The notes under the pieces were generated by a model that did not search any database, was not told where the DNA came from, and saw nothing but the letters and a program-made list of their open reading frames with translations. From assembly GCF_021245735.1 (NCBI RefSeq), contig NZ_JAJISB010000010.1:124001-188000 (forward strand): a stretch of DNA of 64,000 nt. The letters run 5' to 3'. This DNA is from Brevibacillus daliensis. Its GTDB lineage: Bacteria > Bacillota > Bacilli > Brevibacillales > Brevibacillaceae. A program made the position numbers and the translations under genes. This document shows, in pieces, positions 1 through 8,117 of the stretch; positions within the stretch are counted from its first letter, which is position 1, and the number at the start of each line of letters is the position of its first letter.

Positions 1-1443
1 TATCGTTTCTGTGAAAGTCTTATCATGCTCCACAAATAATAACGTTGGATTACAGGAAAGTAAAAGCTCTTCAATCTGTATACGGGACAACACATCAATA
101 AAATTAAGCGGTTCATCCCAAATGTACAGATGTGCGCTTTCACACAGACTTCTGGCGATTAACACTTTCTTTTTCTGTCCACCACTGAAATCTCGCATAT
201 CCTTTTCAAACTGAACTCTGGAAAAATCCATTTTGCGCAAAATTGCTTTAAATTGGCTTTCATCTATCCCCGATTCTTTTGCGAAATCAGATAAATTGCC
301 CTTTAAGAAAGAGGTATCCTGTGACACATAGGATATAACCAGGTTGCTACTTCTTTGGAAATTTCCCGTAAAGCTAAGATTCTCCCCGCATATCAGCTTT
401 AGTATGCTTGATTTTCCCGATCCATTTTTACCACGCAACGCAATTCTATCACCTTGTTCAATGGTAAAACTCACATTGTCACAGACCTTCTTTTCTCCAT
501 AAGAGAGGGAGACTTTATCGAAGGTGACCAGCCTACTTGAGTGATATTGTCGTGGTTTAATCTGCAAGAGGTCGGAGCTCTCAATATTTTTGAGAAGACT
601 TGATTTTTCCTCAATAGCATCATGCCTTCTTGCTTCCAAACTTTTAGATCGCTTCATCATCTTGGCAGCTTTATGACTCACAAAGCCTCTGTCTGGAACA
701 TCATCATCATTTTTGCTCTTTTCCTTTTTATCGGACCAGACAGCAGTTCGCTTTGCTGCTTTATCCAGCCTTTTAATCTCTTTTTTGAGCTTCTGATTTT
801 CCGCAAGCTCATAATTGTCCTGCATCTTTTTGTTCTCATACCATGAGGAGAAATTACCTTTTTGAATTTCTATATCTGTTTTATTGATCGATAAGATATG
901 GTCGATACAGTTATCCAAAAAAGCTCGATCGTGGGAAACAAGGATGAACCCTTTCTTCGTCTTCAGATAATTGCCAACGATCTCCCTTGCTTCGGAATCG
1001 AGATGATTGGTAGGCTCATCAATTAACAAAAAGCTGTTCTCTTTTAAAAACAGTGTGGCAAGCAGTATCTTCGTCTGCTCTCCGTTTGATAATGTATCAA
1101 ATGGACGATAAAGCACATCCTCCGATACTCCGAGTATGGACAACTCTCTTTCAAGTTCCCATAACTGATAGTCAGGGTTAATGTTAGTTACGACATCCAG
1201 TGTGTTTATGGTTCTGTCATGTACGTCAAAGGGAAAATACTCAATATTCACCCTCCCTGAAATACTTCCACTATACTCATACTTACCCAGTAGCAGGTGT
1301 AAGAAAGTTGTTTTACCACGACCATTTCTTCCTGTGAAACCCAATTTCCAATCTGTATCAATTTGAAAGGAAACATCCTCAAAAACGTTATCATAACTGC
1401 CATCATAGGCAAATGTTACATTCGAAATCGTTATAAGTGACAT
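1..1443 (-). CDS. Lsa-type ABC-F ribosomal protection protein (3' end outside window)
   Basis: Seen: 481 codons read from ATG at 1443 to the window edge, so the last residues are missing. The product has two ABC ATPase domains and no membrane segments. The first has Walker A GRNGRGKTT (about residues 38-46), signature LSNGEQTK and Walker B LLIDEPTNHLD; the second has GKNGSGKSS and the signature FSGGQKKK. A long charged linker (KRLDKAAKRT ... HKAAKMMKRS) separates them. This architecture and text match the Lsa/Vga antibiotic-resistance ABC-F group, which bind the ribosomal E site and displace lincosamides, streptogramin A and pleuromutilins. AGGAGG lies 7 nt before the ATG. Inference: intrinsic or acquired resistance gene; which Lsa subclass cannot be told. 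Expression is probably drug-induced through the attenuator at 1471-1590. Confidence 0.88.
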   Translation of the reverse strand, partial: MSLITISNVTFAYDGSYDNVFEDVSFQIDTDWKLGFTGRNGRGKTTFLHLLLGKYEYSGSISGRVNIEYFPFDVHDRTINTLDVVTNINPDYQLWELERELSILGVSEDVLYRPFDTLSNGEQTKILLATLFLKENSFLLIDEPTNHLDSEAREIVGNYLKTKKGFILVSHDRAFLDNCIDHILSINKTDIEIQKGNFSSWYENKKMQDNYELAENQKLKKEIKRLDKAAKRTAVWSDKKEKSKNDDDVPDRGFVSHKAAKMMKRSKSLEARRHDAIEEKSSLLKNIESSDLLQIKPRQYHSSRLVTFDKVSLSYGEKKVCDNVSFTIEQGDRIALRGKNGSGKSSILKLICGENLSFTGNFQRSSNLVISYVSQDTSFLKGNLSDFAKESGIDESQFKAILRKMDFSRVQFEKDMRDFSGGQKKKVLIARSLCESAHLYIWDEPLNFIDVLSRIQIEELLLSCNPTLLFVEHDKTFTETI

Positions 1444-1483
1444 ATGCATCGCCTCCTGTAAAATGAAGAAAGCTGCAAGAAAG

Positions 1484-1501
1484 TTACTTCTCGCAGCTCA
1501 T
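1484..1501 (-). CDS. Second mini-leader ORF (5 aa) inside the terminator hairpin
   Basis: ATG at 1501 overlaps the TGA of the 15-aa leader as ATGA, suggesting translational coupling. It encodes MSCEK and its TAA sits in the loop of the terminator stem, so a translating ribosome would sit on the 5' arm. Whether it is translated is unknown. Confidence 0.35.
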   Translation of the reverse strand: MSCEK

Positions 1502-1545
1502 AAAAATACAGCAAAGCAAAGCCCATCACAGGCATAGCAAGGCAT
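1498..1545 (-). CDS. Leader peptide of the ABC-F attenuator (15 aa)
   Basis: ATG at 1545 to TGA ending at 1498 encodes MPCYACDGLCFAVFL. The stop codon overlaps the 5' edge of the terminator hairpin, where a paused ribosome would cover the 5' arm. No good Shine-Dalgarno is visible, so translation is inferred from position. It resembles in placement the leader peptides of other drug-inducible resistance genes. Confidence 0.5.
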   Translation of the reverse strand: MPCYACDGLCFAVFL

Positions 1546-1805
1546 ACGTACGTTTATTTTATGAGTGGAAAAATGGAGTAACTTTCTTGCATGAGCATAC
1601 CAAATACGCGGTTTAGACCGCTTTTAAAATTTAGATATGCTACAAAATCATTAGCAAGAAAAGTTATCCATTTTCCCAACTCCAATCTTTTATATTTGAT
1701 GACGATTGTATCTGATCGGTATTGGAATGTCAATGTAACAAAGGGGAAAATGGGAAGCACATCGAAATGAAAGTAGTTACTCGATAAAGTAATGAGGTGA
1801 AAGAG

Positions 1806-2279
1806 ATGCAATTATTCATTACAGATATGAGTGAGGACTTCGCAGTACAAATCTTGAATTGGAAATATGATGCTCCCTATGACTTTTACAACAACGAAGA
1901 AAATGCTGAGTCCATGAAGGAGCTCTTGGAAAACACATATTATGCGGTTGTAGACGGTCACGGCAATTTATTTGGTTTCTTTTGTGTGGGAGGATCTGCA
2001 CAAGTGCCTGTTGGTTCACAATTTGGTGCTTACTCCGGAGAACAGATTGATATTGGCATCGGGATGAAACCGGCGGCGACTGGTCAGGGAAATGGTTATT
2101 CGTACTTCTCATTTATTCTTCATCATGTGGAAAATAGCTACAGCAATGTTCCCATGCGATTAACTGTGGCCGAATTTAATCATAGAGCCATCCATCTATA
2201 TGAAAAACTGGGATTCTCCAAGAAGATGGAATTCCAAAATGGGCCTACTACATTTATTACTATGGTGAGGAAGTTATAG
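1806..2279 (+). CDS. GNAT family N-acetyltransferase
   Basis: A 157-residue protein with the GNAT fold: a β-rich N-terminal half, the acetyl-CoA loop GQGNGYSYF near residues 96-104 and a C-terminal VAEFNHRAIHLYEKLGF segment typical of motif B. GNATs move the acetyl group of acetyl-CoA to an amine; the substrate here cannot be predicted. The ATG at 1806 is preferred to an in-frame GTG at 1797 because the likely RBS (GAGGTG, 1794-1799) overlaps that GTG and lies 6 nt before the ATG. It is divergent from the ABC-F gene; the spacer holds the ABC-F attenuator. No operon partner is evident. Confidence 0.8.
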   Translation: MQLFITDMSEDFAVQILNWKYDAPYDFYNNEENAESMKELLENTYYAVVDGHGNLFGFFCVGGSAQVPVGSQFGAYSGEQIDIGIGMKPAATGQGNGYSYFSFILHHVENSYSNVPMRLTVAEFNHRAIHLYEKLGFSKKMEFQNGPTTFITMVRKL

Positions 2280-2540
2280 TAATATGATTACTTGCCCGGA
2301 TGAATAACCTAACGCCAAGGTGTTTGCAATGTCGTAACGATAATCAGCTATCTCTTCTTTTTCCCATTCTAAAATATATAAACTGTAGTCCATTTCCAAA
2401 TACTGAAACCTATCACTCATTAAAACCGTATCAATGTTAGGATTCTCATTATTCAACTAATGGGGCAGAATACTTCAATAAAGATTTTGGTATTTTATGT
2501 TTAGACTAAGATCGATTATGAGTATCGGGAGGTTAACCAA

Positions 2541-3578
2541 ATGATTAATGAGTTAAAAAGGAGAGTTGGAAATTTACCTGAGGAGGAAGCAAAATCACTT
2601 TTGTTACAATTTCTTCTTAGAATGAATATGTTAGAGGAAACAGAATACTCGGAGGAACAGTTTACAACACAACTCAAAAGGATTTATAAAGATTTTCTTC
2701 ACTATACATCCAATCAAATACGTAATGAAAGCGAAAAAAACTACAAGATTGTACATATTGTTTTCGGAGATTCACCTTCGGGTAGCTTAAAAATGGCACT
2801 AAAGGATATGGAACTACAAGAGGAGGAAAAGATTATCTCCTTTTCAGACCTGTTTTCTATCGGTCCAGTTTGGAAATTGCATCAGAAGATTGGTCTTATC
2901 CACAGGTATGAATGGTTAAAAAATCATATTAATTTTGATGAAGAATATATAGACAAGTATCAAGATGATTTTAGTAATACACTCGTAAAGATTAATGCTA
3001 TACCTGAAGATGTACCAATTTTTATTTGGAGTGGAGATAACTCTCACGAACAAACTGCCGTAAGATATGTTCTCTATTTATTGAAAGAGAAAACAAATGA
3101 TATTATTTTAATGGATACAACTACACATTATAAAAATCAATTTCATATACCAGATATTGAATACTCCCCTTTACATACAGGAGGAATTGCACCTGAGAAG
3201 TTAAAGTTAATCTATGATAAAAATAGGACGGCTAAACCTTTGTCTCAAGAGGAACGGGAAAAATTCGAGAAAGAATGGGAAGAGTTATCTACTAAACAAG
3301 AAGTTCTCAGGATCTGGAGAAATAGAGAAATACACAGTGTTAATGAAGATTATTACGATGACTATATTATCAATGCAGCCCAAAACTTACATGACAAGAA
3401 AAAGAATAAGGACTTTATGAAATCAGCACGAGTCATAGGTGAAGTCATTGGACATGTAGATCAATATATTGGCGACCAGTATGTTGAATATAGAGTGAGA
3501 CATCTAATCATGAATGGAGTTTTTGAAATAGAAGGTATTCCAAAAGCAATGAGGTTTTACAGTGTAAAACTACGTTAA
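2541..3578 (+). CDS. DUF1835 and DUF3658 domain-containing protein
   Basis: 345 residues. After about 65 N-terminal residues the text KIVHIVFGDSPSGSLKMAL begins a DUF1835 domain (about 68-190, with FSDLFSIGP and WSGDNSHEQTAVRY), followed by DUF3658 (about 225-345, with an RLIGEVIGH-like helix). These domains occur together across Bacillales; their function is unknown. It is soluble with no signal peptide. GGGAGGT lies 8 nt upstream of the ATG. A strong terminator follows, so it appears to be a single-gene unit. Family assignment is by recognition of motifs, not by search. Confidence 0.8.
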   Translation: MINELKRRVGNLPEEEAKSLLLQFLLRMNMLEETEYSEEQFTTQLKRIYKDFLHYTSNQIRNESEKNYKIVHIVFGDSPSGSLKMALKDMELQEEEKIISFSDLFSIGPVWKLHQKIGLIHRYEWLKNHINFDEEYIDKYQDDFSNTLVKINAIPEDVPIFIWSGDNSHEQTAVRYVLYLLKEKTNDIILMDTTTHYKNQFHIPDIEYSPLHTGGIAPEKLKLIYDKNRTAKPLSQEEREKFEKEWEELSTKQEVLRIWRNREIHSVNEDYYDDYIINAAQNLHDKKKNKDFMKSARVIGEVIGHVDQYIGDQYVEYRVRHLIMNGVFEIEGIPKAMRFYSVKLR

Positions 3579-3610
3579 ATTTATTGATCGCAAAAGGTTG
3601 CTTTAGTTCA

Positions 3611-3645
3611 ACAAAAAGGACTTTACAATTTGAAGTCCTTTTTGT
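3611..3645 (+). terminator. Rho-independent terminator after the DUF1835 gene
   Basis: A 13-bp stem (3611-3623 with 3633-3645) whose 3' arm ends in a T run. Because the 5' arm is A-rich it could also act on the minus strand. Confidence 0.8.
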
Positions 3646-3693
3646 TTGTAAAAATAACAACAATATTAGTTAACAGAGCCTAAACTAAATAGA

Positions 3694-3734
3694 ATGAGCA
3701 ACACAAAGAGGGGATATCCCTTTGCATTACTCAT
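3694..3734 (-). terminator. Inverted repeat downstream of the CbiX gene, probable terminator
   Basis: A long imperfect palindrome (outer ATGAG/CTCAT, inner CAAAG..GGGATATCCC..TTTG) 50 bp after the cbiX stop. The T tract after it is weak, so termination is likely but not certain. Confidence 0.5.
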
Positions 3735-3784
3735 CCACCGATAGAATGTAATTTTTACCTAGTAAGCCCCTTCACCTACTTCTC

Positions 3785-4552
3785 TCACCCAACCGAAGAT
3801 AAATCATTCGGTTCACAATGATGATCGATCACCTGTTGCAACCATCGTGATACATACGGATGGGGTAAATACGTTTTACCACTATACACATAATCCAGGC
3901 CTTCTAGCTTGGCTGGAATAACTTTATTAGTAAAATATCCTTCACTTAAAAATAACGGGATCACAATCGTTGTTCCCTGTTTGCTCGCAGATAAGGCGCG
4001 CTCTCTCAGGTTATTCGGATGTAGGGTTCCATAACCAGCGTGAACAAAACCAAAACGTTGGTTCAATTTGTTCGTAACAGATGAGAGTAATTCTTCCCAC
4101 TTCTGATAATTATCTCCCTCATCAGCACCGTGACCAATCACGAGCAAGACTTCTTTTTCTGGATCAACAGATAATTCTTTAATTCTCTCTTCTAAAATAT
4201 CAATGATGAGCGGATGATCTTCCATCGGTGGGCAGAATGCAATTTTTGCTTCATGCGATAGTCTTTTCCACTTTTCATCCAGCTTATGTTCCGATGCTCC
4301 CAGCATGTATGCGATTTCATCAATGTGTGTGCTTCCAGCCGCTACAAAAAGTGGAATGGCGACGATTTTTTGGACACCTTGCTCTTCCAATTCGCGTATA
4401 CCATCTGCAATCAGTCTGCCTTCCACCATCTCCAGAAAACAGGTTGTAAACGGTACGCTACATTCCAGGTTTGTTACTGCCTGATCAACCAATTCCACCC
4501 AAGCAGCATTACTGGAACCATGACCTATAATCATTACACCCGTTTCGTTCAT
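3785..4552 (-). CDS. Sirohydrochlorin chelatase, CbiX/SirB family
   Basis: 255 residues made of two CbiX half-domains, as in long-form CbiX/SirB. The N-terminal half carries the metal-site histidines H11 (IIGHGSS) and H76 (AAGSTH); the C-terminal half repeats the pattern as VIGHGADEG without clear catalytic role. The enzyme inserts Fe2+ (siroheme route) or Co2+ (cobalamin route) into sirohydrochlorin in the cytoplasm. The ATG at 4552 is chosen over an upstream in-frame ATG (4588) because only it has a plausible RBS (AAGGGG) and starts close to the domain. No other siroheme or cobalamin genes are in the window. A Fur-like operator sits upstream at 4611-4625, fitting an iron-linked role. Confidence 0.82.
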   Translation of the reverse strand: MNETGVMIIGHGSSNAAWVELVDQAVTNLECSVPFTTCFLEMVEGRLIADGIRELEEQGVQKIVAIPLFVAAGSTHIDEIAYMLGASEHKLDEKWKRLSHEAKIAFCPPMEDHPLIIDILEERIKELSVDPEKEVLLVIGHGADEGDNYQKWEELLSSVTNKLNQRFGFVHAGYGTLHPNNLRERALSASKQGTTIVIPLFLSEGYFTNKVIPAKLEGLDYVYSGKTYLPHPYVSRWLQQVIDHHCEPNDLSSVG

Positions 4553-4610
4553 ACCGCATTCGCCCCTTGTTCTGCATATATGGTTCATTATCTGTTATTT
4601 AATCAACAAA

Positions 4611-4625
4611 TAATAATTGTTATCA
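4611..4625 (-). promoter_or_regulatory. Candidate Fur box upstream of the chelatase gene
   Basis: The 15-mer TGATAACAATTATTA (minus strand) matches the Bacillus Fur 7-1-7 consensus TGATAATnATTATCA at 12 of 14 defined positions. It lies about 58 bp before the chosen start of the CbiX gene. Inference only. Confidence 0.5.
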
Positions 4626-4774
4626 TATAATACCCATTTTATTATGCAAAATATCGGGCGGGACTTCAATTAAATGCTACAGTTGACGAAATATTTCACA
4701 ATTCAGAAACAATTACACAAAAACGGGGGTTGCTAAAACTTTCTCCATGCGGGGCGTTATTTACTGGCAAGTTC

Positions 4775-5197
4775 CTATTCACCCGTGCTTACTTCTACTG
4801 TTTCATTACGTTCTTCCTCTTGGTTGGTGGCAACTGGCTTACTCTCCTTCACCAATAATCCAGCATATTTCTGAAGATAGTCGTCCAGCTTAAAATCAGC
4901 AAAGAGCTCATGAATCACTTCCATATCATTAATATAATGGCGGGACTCTTTCACCTCAGGTTTCTTTTCCAAAAATAGTAGTGCTACCAGTCTGTTAACA
5001 GGAACCCCTTCCCTAGCTTCATCGTAGATGTTAGTTTCTTGAAGGACCTTAGCAAAATAACGCACATAGGTAACGGTTAGCGTCTTGATTTCGCTTCCGG
5101 TCTGATACGTCACCACAGATTTGTCGAATGTGTCAGACGGTGAATTGCCTTTCGTAGTAGGTAGCGCCTCACCTGTTATGGAAATAAATTTCATCAT
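4775..5197 (-). CDS. Protein of unknown function (140 aa)
   Basis: I do not recognise this protein. It starts MMKFISITGEALPTTKG, is soluble, rich in charged residues, and ends in an acidic low-complexity tail (NQEEERNETVEVSTGE). The ATG at 5197 has AAGGGG 6 nt upstream; a longer reading from 5260 has no RBS. It lies 71 bp after the ABC exporter operon on the same strand and could be its last gene. No signal peptide or membrane segment is seen. It reads as a genuine gene because of the RBS and steady codon use, but no function can be offered. Confidence 0.6.
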   Translation of the reverse strand: MMKFISITGEALPTTKGNSPSDTFDKSVVTYQTGSEIKTLTVTYVRYFAKVLQETNIYDEAREGVPVNRLVALLFLEKKPEVKESRHYINDMEVIHELFADFKLDDYLQKYAGLLVKESKPVATNQEEERNETVEVSTGE

Positions 5198-5268
5198 ATG
5201 TATCCCCTTTTCGTTCAAATCCTTCTTCTTCATTATAATTGAGGGGAATAAGTTGCACAAACCTTCTG

Positions 5269-6291
5269 TTAATTGCTAATTAACTCTCTTTCCTCTTCCT
5301 CTATTTTTGGGCTAGGTAGTGCTGGGACCTCGTATACCTTGCGAATTAACTCCTCTACGTTCGCTTCCTGCATGCTGATATCCTCTACTTCTCCCCATTG
5401 TCTGAGCAACGTGAGTAACTCCATTGTTCCGACCTGCTTTTTATCGTACAGAAGCGTGACTTGTTTACCCTTTATCTCACAGGCTATTCCTTCAGGTAAG
5501 GCATGTGGTTTGGGCAACTCCATAAACTGCACCTGTAGCTGGCTCGGCAAGCCGATTGTAGCTCGAAGCTCCTGTAAACTGCCATCTGAAATAATGGTTC
5601 CATGATTAATGACAATGACTCGTGAACAAATTTGCTCGATGTCATCCATGTCATGCGTGGTTAATAGAATTGTTTTTTTCTCCTGATGATTTAACTCCTG
5701 TAAAAAAGAACGAATGTTAGTCTTCGCCACTACATCAAGACCTATGGTAGGTTCATCAAGAAACAATACATCTGGATTATGTAATAAAGCGGCAGCTAGA
5801 TCAGCTCTCATTCGTTGTCCTAACGACAGTTTACGGACAGGTGTATGAATAAAACTCTGAAGGTCAAGAAGATCATCATATCGTAATAACCGTTTGCGAT
5901 ATTCGTAATCCTCCACCTTATACATTTCTTTTAACAGCTCGAAGGAATCTAACACTGGCAAGTCCCACCATAGCTGAGTCCGTTGACCAAAAACCACGCC
6001 AATCTTGTGAGCTAATAGCTTTCGCTGACGCTGTGGATGCAAGCCACACACCGCAATCTCCCCGGCAGATGGATGAAGAATGCCACATAGCATTTTAATC
6101 GTTGTTGATTTACCCGCCCCATTAGGACCAATATATCCGACAGCTTCCCCCTCTTCAATCGCGAAGGAAATCTCTCGAACTGCATCAATACGTAGCTTTT
6201 CCCGGGAAAACAACCCTCGTAATGTCCCGAATGGTCCGCTTTTTTGTTTAGCCAGCATAAAACTTTTCTGAACTTGCTTCGCATGAATCAC
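5269..6291 (-). CDS. ABC-2 type exporter, ATP-binding protein
   Basis: 340 residues. Walker A GPNGAGKST, the Q-loop in VVFGQRTQLWW, signature LSLGQRMR and Walker B VLFLDEPTIGLD are intact, with the H-loop in TTHDMDD. A C-terminal extension of about 100 residues ends in an acidic tail. The layout resembles drug/sodium-type exporters (NatA/DrrA). GTG at 6291 has AGGGGGAG 7 nt upstream and lies 16 bp after the upstream permease stop; an in-frame ATG at 6369 would overlap that gene by 62 bp and lacks support. It forms an operon with the two permeases that follow on the coordinate axis (6308-7891). Cargo unknown. Confidence 0.85.
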   Translation of the reverse strand: MIHAKQVQKSFMLAKQKSGPFGTLRGLFSREKLRIDAVREISFAIEEGEAVGYIGPNGAGKSTTIKMLCGILHPSAGEIAVCGLHPQRQRKLLAHKIGVVFGQRTQLWWDLPVLDSFELLKEMYKVEDYEYRKRLLRYDDLLDLQSFIHTPVRKLSLGQRMRADLAAALLHNPDVLFLDEPTIGLDVVAKTNIRSFLQELNHQEKKTILLTTHDMDDIEQICSRVIVINHGTIISDGSLQELRATIGLPSQLQVQFMELPKPHALPEGIACEIKGKQVTLLYDKKQVGTMELLTLLRQWGEVEDISMQEANVEELIRKVYEVPALPSPKIEEEERELISN

Positions 6292-6307
6292 CCGTTCACT
6301 CCCCCTA

Positions 6308-7096
6308 TTATTGTCCCGTACTGTGATAATGGCGAATTCCATAATTCCAGAAGCTAATTGATAGTCCAAAGAAAGCTATTACTGCTACTGGAACAAACAA
6401 AAATTGCCACATGCTTCCCCCTTTTTCAAGCAAATAAGAGAATGTCAGATACCCCATATATCCTACGGGAATGAGGCTGAAAAATAATGCCTTCAACCAG
6501 TTGGAGTAAAGACTGATCGGATACTTTGCTGCATTAAGAGGTGCGTAATAAAAAAAGACCATTAATTCACTACCCTTTCCAATCAAAAAGGAGATCGTGC
6601 ACATTATCAACAATAGTGAAAAGCAGACCAGCATGCCGCACAGGATTACAAATGGTAAAAAAAGCAGAAGAGGTCCGATGCTTTGCCCTTGCTGACTTAA
6701 AAAGTAGAGACAAAAGCAGATAATTAGCGAAGCCTGGAATACCGGTCCCAGTCTGCTAATATCTATCTTTCTCGTAATTAATAGAATCAAAGGAGAAACG
6801 GGCTTAACCAGCAAACTATCGAACTCCCCTTGAATGATATACTTGTCAAAATCCTGCATCTCACTAGCAATAAATCGTACGAGCGCATCACTCAGCGAAA
6901 CCGTCCCATACAGGAGACCGATTTCGTACAAGTTCCAGCCTCGTATGTTATCAAATCGCCACAATAGGACAGCAATCACAATAAAATCAATGATCATCAA
7001 AAGCCCCATCATCGTGCTGGAAATCAGAAAGTTCCACTTGTACTGCATGCTTGCTTTTAAGCTGGCTCGAATCAGTCTTCCGTACATGGAAATCAT
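6308..7096 (-). CDS. ABC-2 family permease (exporter subunit)
   Basis: 262 residues with about six hydrophobic membrane segments, starting MISMYGRLIRASLKASMQYKWNF. It matches the ABC-2 permease group (PF06182-type) that appears as two different permease genes plus one ATPase gene. The RBS GGAGGGG lies 9 nt before the ATG. It sits 15 bp from the upstream permease gene and 16 bp before the ATPase gene, so the three are one operon. A cytoplasmic loop motif GEFDSLLVKPVSP is seen in both permeases in variant form (GDVSMYLARPVHF), supporting a heterodimer. Substrate unknown. Confidence 0.8.
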   Translation of the reverse strand: MISMYGRLIRASLKASMQYKWNFLISSTMMGLLMIIDFIVIAVLLWRFDNIRGWNLYEIGLLYGTVSLSDALVRFIASEMQDFDKYIIQGEFDSLLVKPVSPLILLITRKIDISRLGPVFQASLIICFCLYFLSQQGQSIGPLLLFLPFVILCGMLVCFSLLLIMCTISFLIGKGSELMVFFYYAPLNAAKYPISLYSNWLKALFFSLIPVGYMGYLTFSYLLEKGGSMWQFLFVPVAVIAFFGLSISFWNYGIRHYHSTGQ

Positions 7097-7111
7097 CTTA
7101 AGCTTCCCCTC

Positions 7112-7891
7112 CTACCCTCCCTGTATTTCTACTCGACGACGTGCAAACTGTGTCACTGTCACATTGAAGGCGATAAGCACAACACACCAAAACAATTGCA
7201 ATCCGAGCATGTCATAAGAGAGCTTTTCTAATAAAATCATCGAGGGAATGTATAAAATACTTGCGAATGGTAGATTGATCAGGATAGATGCAAACGGCTC
7301 GGGGTAGAATTCTAGCGGAAGCATCTGACCACCCAGCATGAGGATCAATGACTGGTTGAGATACATCGCCCAGCGTACTTCTGTCGTCCAAAAAGAAGTT
7401 ATACCAACGATATAGAAAAAATTAAGTCCGATGATAATGGCAAACAGCGAGGAGAGTGCGTACCAGAGTAACGTAAGCGGTTCATCAGGAGTGTGAAATC
7501 CAACAGCGAAGCCGAGAATCAGGTAAATCGGAATAGAACGATAGAAAAAATTATAAGAGATGCGCCCCATTTCCTGACTGATCGTGTACAGATAAAAATG
7601 AACAGGTCTTGCCAGGTACATGGATACATCACCAGAACGAACCCAGAGATGAATCTGTAAACCAGGTGATAAAAAAGTAGTTAGCCAGAGCAAACATTGC
7701 GTAGAAGTAAGATAAAAGAGTAGCTCTTGCAATCCGTACGGGCTCATTTCCTCCCTGCCTGACAGGATGCCTGTCCAGATTGCCATATAGACAAAACAGA
7801 AGATACAACTTCCCAGATTATGAACAAGATGCGCCATACGATACTGCAAATTAACCTTATACGTTTTGACTGCCAAAAGCATATAAATCAT
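7112..7891 (-). CDS. ABC-2 family permease (first gene of exporter operon)
   Basis: 259 residues with about six hydrophobic segments; paralogous in layout to the next permease and likely its partner in the membrane dimer. The ATG at 7891 has AAAGGAGAT 5 nt upstream; a longer frame from 7927 lacks an RBS. It heads the three-gene exporter operon. Known: two-permease ABC-2 systems of this type are linked to export of lipids, peptides or drugs, but the window gives no clue to the cargo. Confidence 0.8.
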   Translation of the reverse strand: MIYMLLAVKTYKVNLQYRMAHLVHNLGSCIFCFVYMAIWTGILSGREEMSPYGLQELLFYLTSTQCLLWLTTFLSPGLQIHLWVRSGDVSMYLARPVHFYLYTISQEMGRISYNFFYRSIPIYLILGFAVGFHTPDEPLTLLWYALSSLFAIIIGLNFFYIVGITSFWTTEVRWAMYLNQSLILMLGGQMLPLEFYPEPFASILINLPFASILYIPSMILLEKLSYDMLGLQLFWCVVLIAFNVTVTQFARRRVEIQGG

Positions 7892-8049
7892 GAAGAATCT
7901 CCTTTCTGTTATTTTCCGAATATTCACAGAAGGATTTTATCTTATCACAAGCCTCCTAGACATGGTAGACTCTCCTGGAAAAATCTTTTTATAATTTATT
8001 GTACTTTACTAAACATCTTGCTAAGCTAAATCTTCTATATTTCTTCACG

Positions 8050-8100
8050 AAAAAAGCGTGTAGCTAGCGTACTTCTCAGTACCTCGCCAACACGCTTTTT
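8050..8100 (-). terminator. Bidirectional terminator after the ArsB/NhaD transporter gene
   Basis: Stem AAAAAGCGTGT with ACACGCTTTTT around a 28-nt loop; runs of T follow on both strands. It serves the minus-strand transporter gene ending at 8118. Confidence 0.75.
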
Positions 8101-8117
8101 GTCTCTTCTACCTATAG

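Larger units (their letters stand above)
1471..1590 (-). promoter_or_regulatory. Ribosome-mediated transcription attenuator upstream of the ABC-F gene
   Basis: Seen on the minus strand: a 12-bp hairpin (1471-1498, two G-U pairs, loop TAAC) followed by a T-rich run forms a terminator just before the RBS. Its 3' arm (1475-1488) is also perfectly complementary over 14 bases to an upstream segment (1577-1590), giving an exclusive antiterminator. Two tiny leader ORFs lie between. Known: Listeria lmo0919, an Lsa-like gene, is induced by antibiotic-dependent attenuation. Inference: a ribosome stalled on the leader masks the terminator 5' arm and frees the 3' arm to pair upstream, allowing read-through. 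Confidence 0.75.

Noticed and set aside
1554-1811. 85-codon minus-strand ORF upstream of the ABC-F gene
   Set aside because: No RBS, runs through the ABC-F leader and the GNAT start region, and its last codons overlap the antiterminator arm; best explained as chance.
2274-2456. 60-codon minus-strand ORF ending inside the GNAT gene
   Set aside because: Only a TTG start directly after a stop codon, no RBS, no recognised family. It could be a gene remnant, but support is too weak.
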